64,000 nucleotides of DNA, taken from assembly GCF_900176035.1 (NCBI RefSeq), contig NZ_FWWT01000017.1, forward strand, positions 1 through 64,000, given 5' to 3'. This document shows, piece by piece, positions 26,456 to 34,573 of this stretch; positions within the stretch are counted from its first letter, which is position 1; every line of letters starts with the position of its first letter. The translations under genes were made by a program, and so were the position numbers. Origin of the DNA: Desulfonispora thiosulfatigenes DSM 11270. Its GTDB lineage: Bacteria > Bacillota > Peptococcia > Peptococcales > Desulfonisporaceae. The notes under the pieces are model-generated. The model searched no databases, was not told the DNA's origin, and saw only the letters and a list, made by a program, of their open reading frames with translations.

Positions 26456-28315
26456 ATGCCTAAAATTAAAGAAGGGTCAAAGGATGTTAATTATAAATTG
26501 TTTGATAATAACTCCTTAAGGATAATAATTTTAGCAAGTATAATTATAATTTCAGCTGTAATTGTAACAGGTGGAATTAGCTATGTTATTACAAAAAATG
26601 CAGTAATAGAAAAGCTACAAAATAGGGATCTTTTTTATATTGCTCAATCAATCACAGCAAAGGTTGATGCTCGTATTGAAAAGGCACAGGAAACTTCACA
26701 AGTACTTGCTAAAGATTCAATTATCAAAGAATGGATACAAGGAAAAGAAAAAGATGAAGAAAAGGGTATTTTAGCTAAAAAAAGAATTGCTGAGGTAGTC
26801 AAAGATCATGATTATGATAGCTCTTTTATTGTCAGCAATTTAACTTATAATTATTGGACAGAAGATGGAAAACTTATTGATGTTATGTCTAAGGATGATG
26901 AAGATGATTCCTGGTTTTTTGATGTGCTTGAAAATAATGAGCCAATTTCTATATCCTTAGACTATAATAATGAACGAAAAAATACCTTTGCATTTATGAA
27001 TGCTCTCATGATGGATAAAGAAGAAATATTGGCTGTTGTAGGCATAGGTATTGATTTTAAAGATATTTCAGAACAATTTAAAAGTTATAAATTTGGTGAA
27101 AAAAGTAATATGTGGCTTATTGATAAGATTGGGAATATATATATATCAGAAGACACTCATCATTTAGACAAAAACATTAGTAACTTTTTACCACATAAAA
27201 TAATAAATTCTGACAATTTTTCTTTTGATCAAGGAGATAACTCTGCGAAGGTTATCGACTATAAAAATGCTGACGGTATAACTTATGATTTGATTTTCCA
27301 AAAACTTGAGTCAACTGATTGGGGATTAATATTACAGATTCCAAGGGAAGAAAGTATAGCTTTTATTGATTCGATTAAAATTAATACTTTAATTGCTTGT
27401 CTAATCACAATATTTCTTTTAGTTATTATGTTTTATTTAATTTCAAATAAAATTGCCAATCCATATAAAAGAGCAATTGAGCTTAACAGAGAAATGGAGC
27501 AAATAGTAAAAGAGAGAACATTAGAGCTAAAAGAAAAAAATCAAAATATTATAGATAGTATTGAATATGCCAGAATGATCCAAGAATCAATTCTCCCTAG
27601 CCCAAAGGAAATGGACACTATATTTAAAGAAAATTTTATATTTTGGAAACCTAGAGATATAGTTGGGGGAGATTTTTACTATACGAAGATTTTTGAGAGT
27701 GGATCCATTGTTATTATAGGTGATTGCACGGGTCATGGGGTTCCAGGAGCTCTAATGACGATGACTGTAAATTCCATTTTGAATTATATTATTGATGAAG
27801 AAAGTATTAAAAACCCAGGAAATATTCTAAGTAAGTTAAATATTCACTTAAAACAAACCCTTTATGGACGAAGTACAAATTCAGATATTGATGATGGCTT
27901 AGATGCGGGAATTGTCTATATCGGGGGTGCTGGTGAATGTATTTTTGCAGGTGCTAGAATTTCTTTATTAATTAATAACAAGGATAAATTTGAAGTCTTA
28001 GAGGCAGATAAAAAAGGAATAGGGTATAAAAACACTCCAGATAATTATGATTTTAAAAACCAAAATTTTAACCCACAAAAAGGTGATATAATTTATATGA
28101 CAACAGATGGATATATCCATCAAAACGGTGGGGAAAAGGACTTTTCTCTGGGTAAGACAAAATTCATGGAAATTTTACAAGAAGTATATGAATATGAGCT
28201 ATCTGAGCAAAAACTTACACTTGAAGAAAAGCTCTTATCCTATATGGGTGAAAACCCTCAAAGGGATGATATTGCCGTGATTGGATTTAAACCGCCCATA
28301 GTTAAAAGGGGGTGA
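26456..28315 (+). CDS. SiaA-like membrane PP2C (SpoIIE-type) phosphatase with extracellular sensor
   Basis: A 619-residue sensor phosphatase. One membrane segment near residues 20-45, an extracellular region of about 270 residues resembling a Cache sensor, a second membrane segment (about 310-330), a short coiled linker, then a PP2C/SpoIIE domain. The latter contains PRDIVGGDFYYT, GDCTGHGVPGALM, IYMTTDGYIHQ and RDDIAVIGF, i.e. the Mn-binding Asp residues are present. It would dephosphorylate SiaC in response to an external signal. The start is ATG 26456 with AGGAG 8 nt upstream; the GTG at 26447 overlaps that site. Confidence 0.82.
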   Translation: MPKIKEGSKDVNYKLFDNNSLRIIILASIIIISAVIVTGGISYVITKNAVIEKLQNRDLFYIAQSITAKVDARIEKAQETSQVLAKDSIIKEWIQGKEKDEEKGILAKKRIAEVVKDHDYDSSFIVSNLTYNYWTEDGKLIDVMSKDDEDDSWFFDVLENNEPISISLDYNNERKNTFAFMNALMMDKEEILAVVGIGIDFKDISEQFKSYKFGEKSNMWLIDKIGNIYISEDTHHLDKNISNFLPHKIINSDNFSFDQGDNSAKVIDYKNADGITYDLIFQKLESTDWGLILQIPREESIAFIDSIKINTLIACLITIFLLVIMFYLISNKIANPYKRAIELNREMEQIVKERTLELKEKNQNIIDSIEYARMIQESILPSPKEMDTIFKENFIFWKPRDIVGGDFYYTKIFESGSIVIIGDCTGHGVPGALMTMTVNSILNYIIDEESIKNPGNILSKLNIHLKQTLYGRSTNSDIDDGLDAGIVYIGGAGECIFAGARISLLINNKDKFEVLEADKKGIGYKNTPDNYDFKNQNFNPQKGDIIYMTTDGYIHQNGGEKDFSLGKTKFMEILQEVYEYELSEQKLTLEEKLLSYMGENPQRDDIAVIGFKPPIVKRG

Positions 28316-28319
28316 ATTT

Positions 28320-29939
28320 ATGAAAGATACTGATATTAATAATATATTTCAAAAAGAAATGATGATTATCGAAAATGCCTTGCTTGAAATTGAAGAAAAC
28401 GAAGACTTAGGAAATATTTCGATAGATAAGTTTGCAAAATTAGCTAAGGACTATCACAACTTGTTAAAGTTATCAAAAAAGGTATTTAAAATAAGCGACT
28501 CACAAGGCAAAGAACTTAAAATTAAAACTACTGATATCTCTAATATTCTTAATAATTCTCATCAAGGTTTTTTGACCTTTACTAACAATTTAAAGGTAAA
28601 TAAAGAATATAGTTCAGAATGTTTAAGGATTTTTGAAAAAAGGATTGCAGGAGAAGATATTACACAATTATTATCAAATGGCAATTCTCAAAAAGAAAAA
28701 GAATTTAAAGAAACCTTTACGAAAATATTTGAAGAATCAGTATGTGAAAATAGAAAAGCTCTATTAAAAAAATTGCCAAATATTATACATTTAAGGGAAA
28801 GCATTATTAATTTAAATTATCAACTTATTACTCAAGTAATTGAAGGTAGTAAGGATCTAATAATGCTAGTTCTCACCGATATAACTGAAAGGCAAAAAAT
28901 AGAAGATCAAGTAGTATATTTAAGCTATCATGACAAACTAACCTCTTTATATAACAGAGTATATATGGAAAGTATTATCCCACAGCTCGAATCAGAAGAG
29001 GCGATGCCTTTAAGTTTAATCATGGCGGATATGAATGGATTAAAATTAACTAATGATGTTTTTGGTCATGAAAGTGGCGATAAGATTTTAGTAAACGCAG
29101 CCAAGGTACTATTAAGTTCCATTAGAAAAACTGATTATGTAGCTAGGTGGGGGGGAGATGAGTTTCTTATTATACTTCCTAACACTGATAAAGAAAAATG
29201 TGAACAAGTATGTGAGCAAATTAACCTAAAAGCTAAGCAGGTAGAAGCAGATCCAATCGAAATTAGCTTAGCTTTAGGGTCTGCCACTATTTGTAATCCG
29301 GATACTAAAATATTCGAGTTATTAAATATCGCCGAAAATAGAATGTATAGTAATAAAATCACAGAAAGTAAACATATCAGAAGAAAAATAATTTTAAATA
29401 TGAAAAGCACCCTGTATACTAAATGTTTTGAAGATCCAGAACATTTTACAAGGATGCAAAAAATGGCTTTAAATTTTCTTTCATTTTTAAAGTTTAGATC
29501 TGACGTAATAGATGAACAAATCGTACTTGATTTTATCGAGCTACATGATATTGGTAAAATTGCTATTCCTAAAGAATTATTAGCTAAAAATGAAACCTTA
29601 AAAGAACAAGAATGGGAAATTATGAAAAACTATACTGAAGTAGGTTTCCGCATGGCAAAATCTATTGATGAAAACTTTCTAGCGGGTAATATTTTAGCCT
29701 TACGGGAAAGATGGGATGGCTTAGGTTATCCTTACGGTCTAGAAAAAAATGAAATACCATTTTTAGCAAGATTCTTATCAATAATCGAAGCTTATGATGT
29801 TATGACCCATTGGCGTCCTTATAAAAAGGCTATAAGTAAAGAAAAGGCTATGGAAGAACTAAAGATTAATAAAGGCAAACAATTTGATCCAGAATTAGTG
29901 GATTTATTCTTAAATAATATTGAAGATATTGTTTCTTAA
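28320..29939 (+). CDS. GGDEF plus degenerate HD-GYP protein (SiaD-like position)
   Basis: A 539-residue cytoplasmic protein: about 190 residues of unknown N-terminus, a GGDEF domain with intact GGDEF at residues 278-282 and I-site RKTD at 269-272, and a C-terminal HD-GYP domain. The latter keeps HD (409-410) and GYP (469-471). But the His of the usual HPE motif is Tyr438 and the usual HH before the ERWDG motif is Leu461-Arg462, so at least three metal-ligand His are missing. I infer an active, product-inhibited diguanylate cyclase with a catalytically impaired HD-GYP domain. It starts 4 nt after the phosphatase, behind AAGGGGGTG. In Pseudomonas the SiaABCD cyclase is encoded at the same place, without an HD-GYP domain. 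Confidence 0.83.
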   Translation: MKDTDINNIFQKEMMIIENALLEIEENEDLGNISIDKFAKLAKDYHNLLKLSKKVFKISDSQGKELKIKTTDISNILNNSHQGFLTFTNNLKVNKEYSSECLRIFEKRIAGEDITQLLSNGNSQKEKEFKETFTKIFEESVCENRKALLKKLPNIIHLRESIINLNYQLITQVIEGSKDLIMLVLTDITERQKIEDQVVYLSYHDKLTSLYNRVYMESIIPQLESEEAMPLSLIMADMNGLKLTNDVFGHESGDKILVNAAKVLLSSIRKTDYVARWGGDEFLIILPNTDKEKCEQVCEQINLKAKQVEADPIEISLALGSATICNPDTKIFELLNIAENRMYSNKITESKHIRRKIILNMKSTLYTKCFEDPEHFTRMQKMALNFLSFLKFRSDVIDEQIVLDFIELHDIGKIAIPKELLAKNETLKEQEWEIMKNYTEVGFRMAKSIDENFLAGNILALRERWDGLGYPYGLEKNEIPFLARFLSIIEAYDVMTHWRPYKKAISKEKAMEELKINKGKQFDPELVDLFLNNIEDIVS

Positions 29940-29961
29940 TAAGGGATAAAAGGATGATTGT

Positions 29962-30654
29962 GTGGATAAAATAACGACCATTGCACTACAAAGGTTAGTT
30001 ATATTTAAAGATCTAAATATAGAAACCATTAACCTTTTAACAGAAAAGGCAAATTTAGTCGATATGGAAAAAGGGAAAACTATATTTATAGATAAAGACG
30101 AAGTAAAGCAAATATATATAGTAGTTACAGGCAAAGTATCTTTATATAAAATATCGGAATCAGGGCAAAAGAAAGTAATTTTCATTTTAGATCAAGGTAG
30201 CTTAATTAATGAAGTTATTTTAGATGATTTATCAGCCTCAATTAATTGTGAAGCCTTTGAAAAAGGTAAACTTTTAGTTTTTGCAAAGAATGATTTTTTA
30301 GATATAATGAAACAAGATTTTGAACTTACTAAAAATGTGCTCAATTCTTTTGCCATAAAAGTGCGCAGACTATATAGACAAATGAAAAATACGACTACCC
30401 TAAATATGGAGAAAAAACTTGCAGCTAAGCTTTGGAAATTATCGAAAGACTATGGGCAAGAGGTGGAAGAAGGGGTGGTTATTAATTTAAAGATTACGAT
30501 TACCTATTTAGCAGATATGTTTGGATGTGCTAGAGAAACTACCTCAAGAGCCTTAAAGAAACTTGAAGATTCAGGATTAATAATAACTAAAGGCAGGAAA
30601 ATAATTATCCCAGATAGAAGTGAATTAGCAAAGTATTTTAAGAGCTGTGATTAA
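29962..30654 (+). CDS. Crp/Fnr-family transcription regulator
   Basis: A 230-residue regulator: N-terminal cyclic-nucleotide-binding fold (about 1-120), dimer helix, then a winged helix with recognition helix CARETTSRALKKLE. The R-E-xxx-R pattern equals the CRP residues that read TGTGA half-sites. There is no N-terminal cysteine cluster, so it is not an FNR-type iron-sulfur sensor. It starts at GTG, 22 nt after the GGDEF gene, probably in the same operon. A TGTGA-N6-TCACA palindrome overlaps its stop codon and lies in front of asrABC, so it likely controls sulfite reductase. The effector is unknown. Confidence 0.88.
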   Translation: MDKITTIALQRLVIFKDLNIETINLLTEKANLVDMEKGKTIFIDKDEVKQIYIVVTGKVSLYKISESGQKKVIFILDQGSLINEVILDDLSASINCEAFEKGKLLVFAKNDFLDIMKQDFELTKNVLNSFAIKVRRLYRQMKNTTTLNMEKKLAAKLWKLSKDYGQEVEEGVVINLKITITYLADMFGCARETTSRALKKLEDSGLIITKGRKIIIPDRSELAKYFKSCD

Positions 30655-30670
30655 TATCACAGTTTTTTTT
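30645..30670 (+). terminator. Terminator of the Crp/Fnr gene
   Basis: The 7-bp stem CTGTGAT/ATCACAG with loop TAAT is followed by eight T residues. The stem overlaps the regulator's stop codon and is the same sequence as the CRP-type operator. Confidence 0.75.
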
Positions 30671-30688
30671 GTATACAAAACCTATAAT
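30645..30688 (+). promoter_or_regulatory. asr promoter with class-II Crp/Fnr operator
   Basis: The palindrome CTGTGATTAATATCACAG (30645-30662) fits TGTGA-N6-TCACA exactly. A TATAAT box lies at 30683-30688 with no good -35 element. If transcription starts about 7 nt after the -10, near 30695, the palindrome centre is at about -41.5, the standard class-II activator position. Activation of asrABC by the adjacent regulator is inferred. Confidence 0.65.
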
Positions 30689-30722
30689 GTAATCAAGCCA
30701 ACAACAACAAGGAGGAATGAAC

Positions 30723-31742
30723 ATGGGATTCAAATTAAGCGTAAATACTTTTAATGAAGCGTTAAAAGAGATCACTAAAGATTATAAGATTTATGCACCT
30801 AAAACATTTGAAGGCATGGGAGCATTTTCTGATACGGATGTAATTAGATACGGAGAAATTACAGATATTAATGAAGTAGTATTTGAGCAAAAATCAAGTT
30901 TTTCCTTTAAAGAAGTTATTATGCCAATCACTCAAACTTTATTTTACTTTACAGAAGATAAATGGCAAGAGCCAAAAATTGATGCCAAAGATATTTTAGT
31001 ATTATTAAGAAGTTGTGATTTACACGCTGTAAAAAGAATGGATGAAATTTATTTAAACAATGGTGCGATAGATCCGTATTATAAAGCTCTCCGTGATAAA
31101 ACTAAGTTTATCTTAATGGGATGTGAGCATAGTTTTGATAATTGTTTTTGTGTAAGTATGGGAACTAATACAACTGATGAACACGATGCCTATATTAAAA
31201 AAGATGAAGATTATGTTTACTTTGATGCAAAAAATAGTGGATTAGTAAGTTACTTTACTCACAAAGAAAAAGAAGTAGTAGAACTAGAGCCTGAATTTGT
31301 AACGCAAAATGAAGTAAAAGTAAAAATTCCAGATAATTTAAATCAAGATATTATGAACTCTAAAATGTGGGAAGAGTATTCTGGAAGATGTATAGCATGT
31401 GGAAGATGTAATTTTGTCTGTCCAACCTGTACCTGTTTTTCAATGCAAGATATATTCTATAAAGATAATCCTAATGCTGGGGAAAGAAGAAGGGTTTGGG
31501 CTTCTTGTCAAGTAGATGGATATACTGATATAGCTGGCGGTATGCAGTTTAGAAAAACTAAAGGTGAAAGAATGAGATTTAAAGTACTTCATAAAGTATA
31601 TGACTATAAAAAAAGATTTGGCTATCATATGTGTGTTGGTTGTGGTAGATGTGATGATATTTGTCCAGAATATATTTCTTTTTCGAATTGTATCAATAAA
31701 TTAGAAAACGGAATGAAAGAGGTGGCTTCTAATGAAAGATAA
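30723..31742 (+). CDS. asrA: Anaerobic sulfite reductase subunit A
   Basis: The electron-transfer subunit of the dissimilatory-type anaerobic sulfite reductase, about 339 residues. Two ferredoxin-type clusters are visible: CIACGRCNFVCPTC and CVGCGRCDDICP. The N-terminal two-thirds match the AsrA/hydrogenase-beta type fold. I chose ATG 30723 with GGAGG 7 nt upstream; the ATG at 30717 is only 1 nt from that site. It overlaps asrB by 11 nt. Confidence 0.93.
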   Translation: MGFKLSVNTFNEALKEITKDYKIYAPKTFEGMGAFSDTDVIRYGEITDINEVVFEQKSSFSFKEVIMPITQTLFYFTEDKWQEPKIDAKDILVLLRSCDLHAVKRMDEIYLNNGAIDPYYKALRDKTKFILMGCEHSFDNCFCVSMGTNTTDEHDAYIKKDEDYVYFDAKNSGLVSYFTHKEKEVVELEPEFVTQNEVKVKIPDNLNQDIMNSKMWEEYSGRCIACGRCNFVCPTCTCFSMQDIFYKDNPNAGERRRVWASCQVDGYTDIAGGMQFRKTKGERMRFKVLHKVYDYKKRFGYHMCVGCGRCDDICPEYISFSNCINKLENGMKEVASNER

Positions 31743-32526
31743 TGTATATATGCCTTTTCAATCAGAAATCCTTGAAATTAAACAACACACCGATATCGAA
31801 TATACCTTTAAAATGTCCTATAAGGGAAATGTAAAACCAGGTCAATTCTTTGAAGTTTCTCTTCCTAAGTATGGCGAGGCTCCTATCTCAGTTTGTGGAC
31901 TGGGTGATGATTATATTGAACTTACTATTAGGAGAGTAGGAACTGTTACTACCGAAATTTTTAATTATAAAGTTGGTCAAAAACTCTTTTTAAGAGGGCC
32001 TTATGGTAATGGTTTTGATATCGAAAAATATAAAGGTAAAGAAGTAGTTGTTGTAGCAGGAGGAACAGGATTATCACCAGTTAGAGGAATTGTCCAGTAT
32101 TTTGCAGATCACATGGAGGAAGTAAAAAGCTTTACCTTGATTGCAGGGTTTAAAAGTAAAGATGACCTTTTATTTAAAGATGATTTAGCCAAGTGGGAAA
32201 AGAAAATTAACCTTATTGTGACTGTAGATAAAGCCGATGAAGATTATCAGGGTAATGTAGGCTTAGTTACAAAATATATAGCTGATTTACCTATAAAAGA
32301 TATTAATAATACAGAAGTAATTATTGTTGGACCTCCTGTAATGATGAAATTTGTAGTGAAGGAATTTAGTGCTCTGGGATTAGCTGAAAATAAAATATGG
32401 ATTTCATTTGAACGTAAAATGTGCTGTGGCTTAGGTAAATGTGGACACTGCAAGATCGATTCAACCTATGTATGTTTAGATGGACCAGTATTTAATTATA
32501 CAGATGGTAAATTCCTACAAGACTAA
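31732..32526 (+). CDS. asrB: Anaerobic sulfite reductase subunit B
   Basis: A 264-residue FAD/NAD(P)H-binding reductase subunit that feeds electrons to AsrA/AsrC. It has a ferredoxin-reductase layout: flavin-binding region (RRVGTVT, LRGPYGNGFD), NAD-binding VVVAGGTGLSPVRG and VGPPVMM, and a C-terminal cysteine set CCGLGKCGHC...C for a [2Fe-2S] cluster. It starts inside the end of asrA. Confidence 0.93.
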   Translation: MKDNVYMPFQSEILEIKQHTDIEYTFKMSYKGNVKPGQFFEVSLPKYGEAPISVCGLGDDYIELTIRRVGTVTTEIFNYKVGQKLFLRGPYGNGFDIEKYKGKEVVVVAGGTGLSPVRGIVQYFADHMEEVKSFTLIAGFKSKDDLLFKDDLAKWEKKINLIVTVDKADEDYQGNVGLVTKYIADLPIKDINNTEVIIVGPPVMMKFVVKEFSALGLAENKIWISFERKMCCGLGKCGHCKIDSTYVCLDGPVFNYTDGKFLQD

Positions 32527-32538
32527 GGAGGGTTAATT

Positions 32539-33480
32539 ATGGATATAAATACAAAAAAACTAATGAAAAACGCATTTCGTGTTACTAAAAATAGAGGCAT
32601 TACAGCTATTAGAATAAGAGTTCCGGGTGGATATTTAGAGGCAAAGTATTTAAATATATTACAAGAAGTAGCAGATAAATATGGGAATGGAAGTCTACAT
32701 TTAACCACTAGACAAGGCTTTGAAATACCCGGAATAGACATGAAATATATTCCCGAAGTAAATAAACTAATTCAACCCATAATTGAAGGTTTAGAGATAA
32801 ATCAAGAAGCTATAGATGGTGGGTATCCAGCTGCAGGTACAAGAAATGTGACTGCTTGTATAGGTAACAAGGTCTGTCCTTTTGGTAATTATGATACGAC
32901 TGCATTTGCCAAGAAAATTGAAAAAGCCATTTTCCCTAATGACCTACATGTTAAAGTGGCCTTAACAGGTTGTCCAAACGATTGTATGAAAGTAAGAATG
33001 CACGATTTTGGTATTATCGGTATGACTGAACCCCAATATGATCCAAATCGCTGTGTGGGCTGTCAAGCTTGCGTGACTAATTGTGAAAAAAGATCAGTAG
33101 GGGCACTTAAGTTTGAAAACTTTAAAGTTGTACGTGACCATGATAAATGTATTGGTTGTGGTGAATGTATTACAAAATGTCCGAACGGTGCTTGGACAAG
33201 AAGTAAAGAGAAATATTATAAATTAGTAATCATGGGTAGAACAGGTAAAAAGGATCCAAGATTAGCAATGGATTTCATTAAATGGGTAGATGAAGATAGT
33301 ATAATTAAAATAATTGTTAACACCTATGATTATGTACGTGAATATATTGATAAAGATGCTCCTGGTGGAAAGGAACATGTGGGCTACATCGTTGATCGGA
33401 CAGGACTAAAAGTATTTAAAGATTATGTTTTAAAAGATGTAAAATTAGGTGAAAAAGCTGTACTAAGTGATAAGAATTAA
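32539..33480 (+). CDS. asrC: Anaerobic sulfite reductase subunit C (siroheme subunit)
   Basis: The catalytic subunit reducing sulfite to sulfide, 313 residues. Siroheme/[4Fe-4S] ligands are in CIGNKVC and GCPNDC; two further ferredoxin motifs are CVGCQACVTNC and CIGCGECITKC. LHLTTRQGFEIPG is the conserved sulfite/nitrite-reductase segment. The gene begins 12 nt after asrB with GGAGG and ends the operon. Confidence 0.94.
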   Translation: MDINTKKLMKNAFRVTKNRGITAIRIRVPGGYLEAKYLNILQEVADKYGNGSLHLTTRQGFEIPGIDMKYIPEVNKLIQPIIEGLEINQEAIDGGYPAAGTRNVTACIGNKVCPFGNYDTTAFAKKIEKAIFPNDLHVKVALTGCPNDCMKVRMHDFGIIGMTEPQYDPNRCVGCQACVTNCEKRSVGALKFENFKVVRDHDKCIGCGECITKCPNGAWTRSKEKYYKLVIMGRTGKKDPRLAMDFIKWVDEDSIIKIIVNTYDYVREYIDKDAPGGKEHVGYIVDRTGLKVFKDYVLKDVKLGEKAVLSDKN

Positions 33481-33508
33481 CACTACGTTTAAGGCGTAGT
33501 GTTTTTTT
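33480..33508 (+). terminator. Terminator of asrABC
   Basis: The stem CACTACG/CGTAGTG is followed by a seven-T run. Confidence 0.9.
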
Positions 33509-33521
33509 GTGTAATAATTTC

Positions 33522-33549
33522 TTGACAAGACCAGTAAAGATGTTATAAT
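33522..33549 (+). promoter_or_regulatory. aroK promoter
   Basis: Consensus TTGACA and TATAAT with a 16-bp spacer, 14 bp after the asr terminator. Confidence 0.8.
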
Positions 33550-33611
33550 TGCAAGAAAATTACAATTTACTATTATTCAATTTAAAAGTAACTTTATGGA
33601 GGATGGTTAGG

Positions 33612-34121
33612 ATGGAGAAAGAAAGCAAAAATATTGTGTTAATTGGTATGCCAGGATGTGGAAAAACAAGTATAGGAAAAAACTTAGCAGAACAGTTAAA
33701 GATGAATTTCATAGATGTAGATGAATATATTGAACAAAAAATGCAAATAAGTATTCCAGAAATATTTAAACAAGGTGAAGAACATTTTAGAAAAATTGAA
33801 ACTAGGTGTATAGAAGAACTAAGCAAATTATCATCTACTATTATTTCTACAGGTGGCGGAGTAGTTAAATCACCTTTAAATATCGAGTTTTTAAAGGAAA
33901 ATGGAATAATTATTTTTATTAATAGACCGTTAGAAAATATTGTAAATGATATTGATATTGGTGTTCGTCCTCTTTTAGCAGATGGTAAAGAAAAAATATT
34001 TAAGCTCTATCAAGATAGAATCGGGCTTTATAATAAATATAAGGATTATGAAATAATTAATGATAGTTCTCTAGAAAATGTGATGGAAAAAATGAGTGAA
34101 ATTTCTCAAAAAATTTCTTGA
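33612..34121 (+). CDS. aroK: Shikimate kinase
   Basis: ATP-dependent phosphorylation of shikimate, fifth step of the chorismate pathway; 169 residues, normal length. Walker A GMPGCGKTSIG, substrate-binding FIDVDEYIE, FRKIETRCIEEL and the STGGGVV motif are present. The start is ATG 33612, 9 nt after GGAGG; two upstream in-frame codons are less suitable. Its stop codon overlaps the -35 box of the trp promoter, so aroK and trp are adjacent but have separate promoters. Confidence 0.9.
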   Translation: MEKESKNIVLIGMPGCGKTSIGKNLAEQLKMNFIDVDEYIEQKMQISIPEIFKQGEEHFRKIETRCIEELSKLSSTIISTGGGVVKSPLNIEFLKENGIIIFINRPLENIVNDIDIGVRPLLADGKEKIFKLYQDRIGLYNKYKDYEIINDSSLENVMEKMSEISQKIS

Positions 34122-34147
34122 CAAAAGGATATTAAGAATAATATAAT
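34118..34147 (+). promoter_or_regulatory. trp operon promoter
   Basis: TTGACA and TATAAT with an 18-bp spacer. The -35 box overlaps the aroK stop codon. Confidence 0.8.
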
Positions 34148-34410
34148 GATAAAAATTAATAATAATAAAAGCAATGCGTAGGGAGAGTAGCTATTTTCGA
34201 AACATTTCAGAGAGCCGGTGGTGGTGGGAGTCCGGTATGATTAGAGATAGTGAATGGGCCTACAAGCTGTAGACTGAAATTACTTTTAGTAAGAGTAGGA
34301 AACTACCGGAGCACTTCACCGTTAAAAGAAGTCGGGTATCGGATTGAATTAAAATAATCTCGTACTTTGTCTTATAGGCTTTTTGCTTATAAAGGTGGTA
34401 TAGCGAAATT

Positions 34411-34445
34411 AACCTTTCGTCCTTTATGGATGGAAGGTTTTTATT
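34411..34445 (+). terminator. First T-box terminator
   Basis: The 12-bp stem AACCTTTCGTCC/GGATGGAAGGTT (with wobble pairs) is followed by a T-rich run. Its 5' arm can instead pair with the first T-box sequence. Confidence 0.8.
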
Positions 34446-34503
34446 TTATTCATTTCCCGTACTTAAAGAGAGGGGCTTTTGCCCAATTAAGGTGGTACCG
34501 CGA

Positions 34504-34540
34504 AAACTTTTCGTCCTTTTGGATGGAAAGTTTTTTTTTA
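34504..34540 (+). terminator. Second T-box terminator
   Basis: The stem AACTTTTCGTCC/GGATGGAAAGTT is followed by nine T residues. It sits directly before the trpE ribosome binding site. Confidence 0.88.
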
Positions 34541-34573
34541 TTTTTAAGGAGATTAATATAAGGAGGTAAACTT

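Larger units (their letters stand above)
34155..34540 (+). promoter_or_regulatory. Trp-specific T-box leader with two expression platforms
   Basis: This tRNA-sensing leader precedes trpE. Stem I spans about 34177-34325, with an AGAGAG...GGTGGGAG-type apical region and a putative UGG (Trp) specifier at 34255-34257 in GTGAATGGGCC. Two T-box sequences follow: AAAGGTGGTATAGCGA (34391-34406, variant) and TTAAGGTGGTACCGCGA (34487-34503, canonical). Each is followed by its own terminator. Only one stem I is visible, so one tRNA-sensing domain seems to serve two antiterminator/terminator modules. A 64-codon reading frame here is not a gene. Confidence 0.88.

Noticed and set aside
34367-34561. A 64-codon frame before trpE
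   Set aside because: It lies entirely within the T-box antiterminator/terminator region, and its codons simply read the repeated RNA structures.
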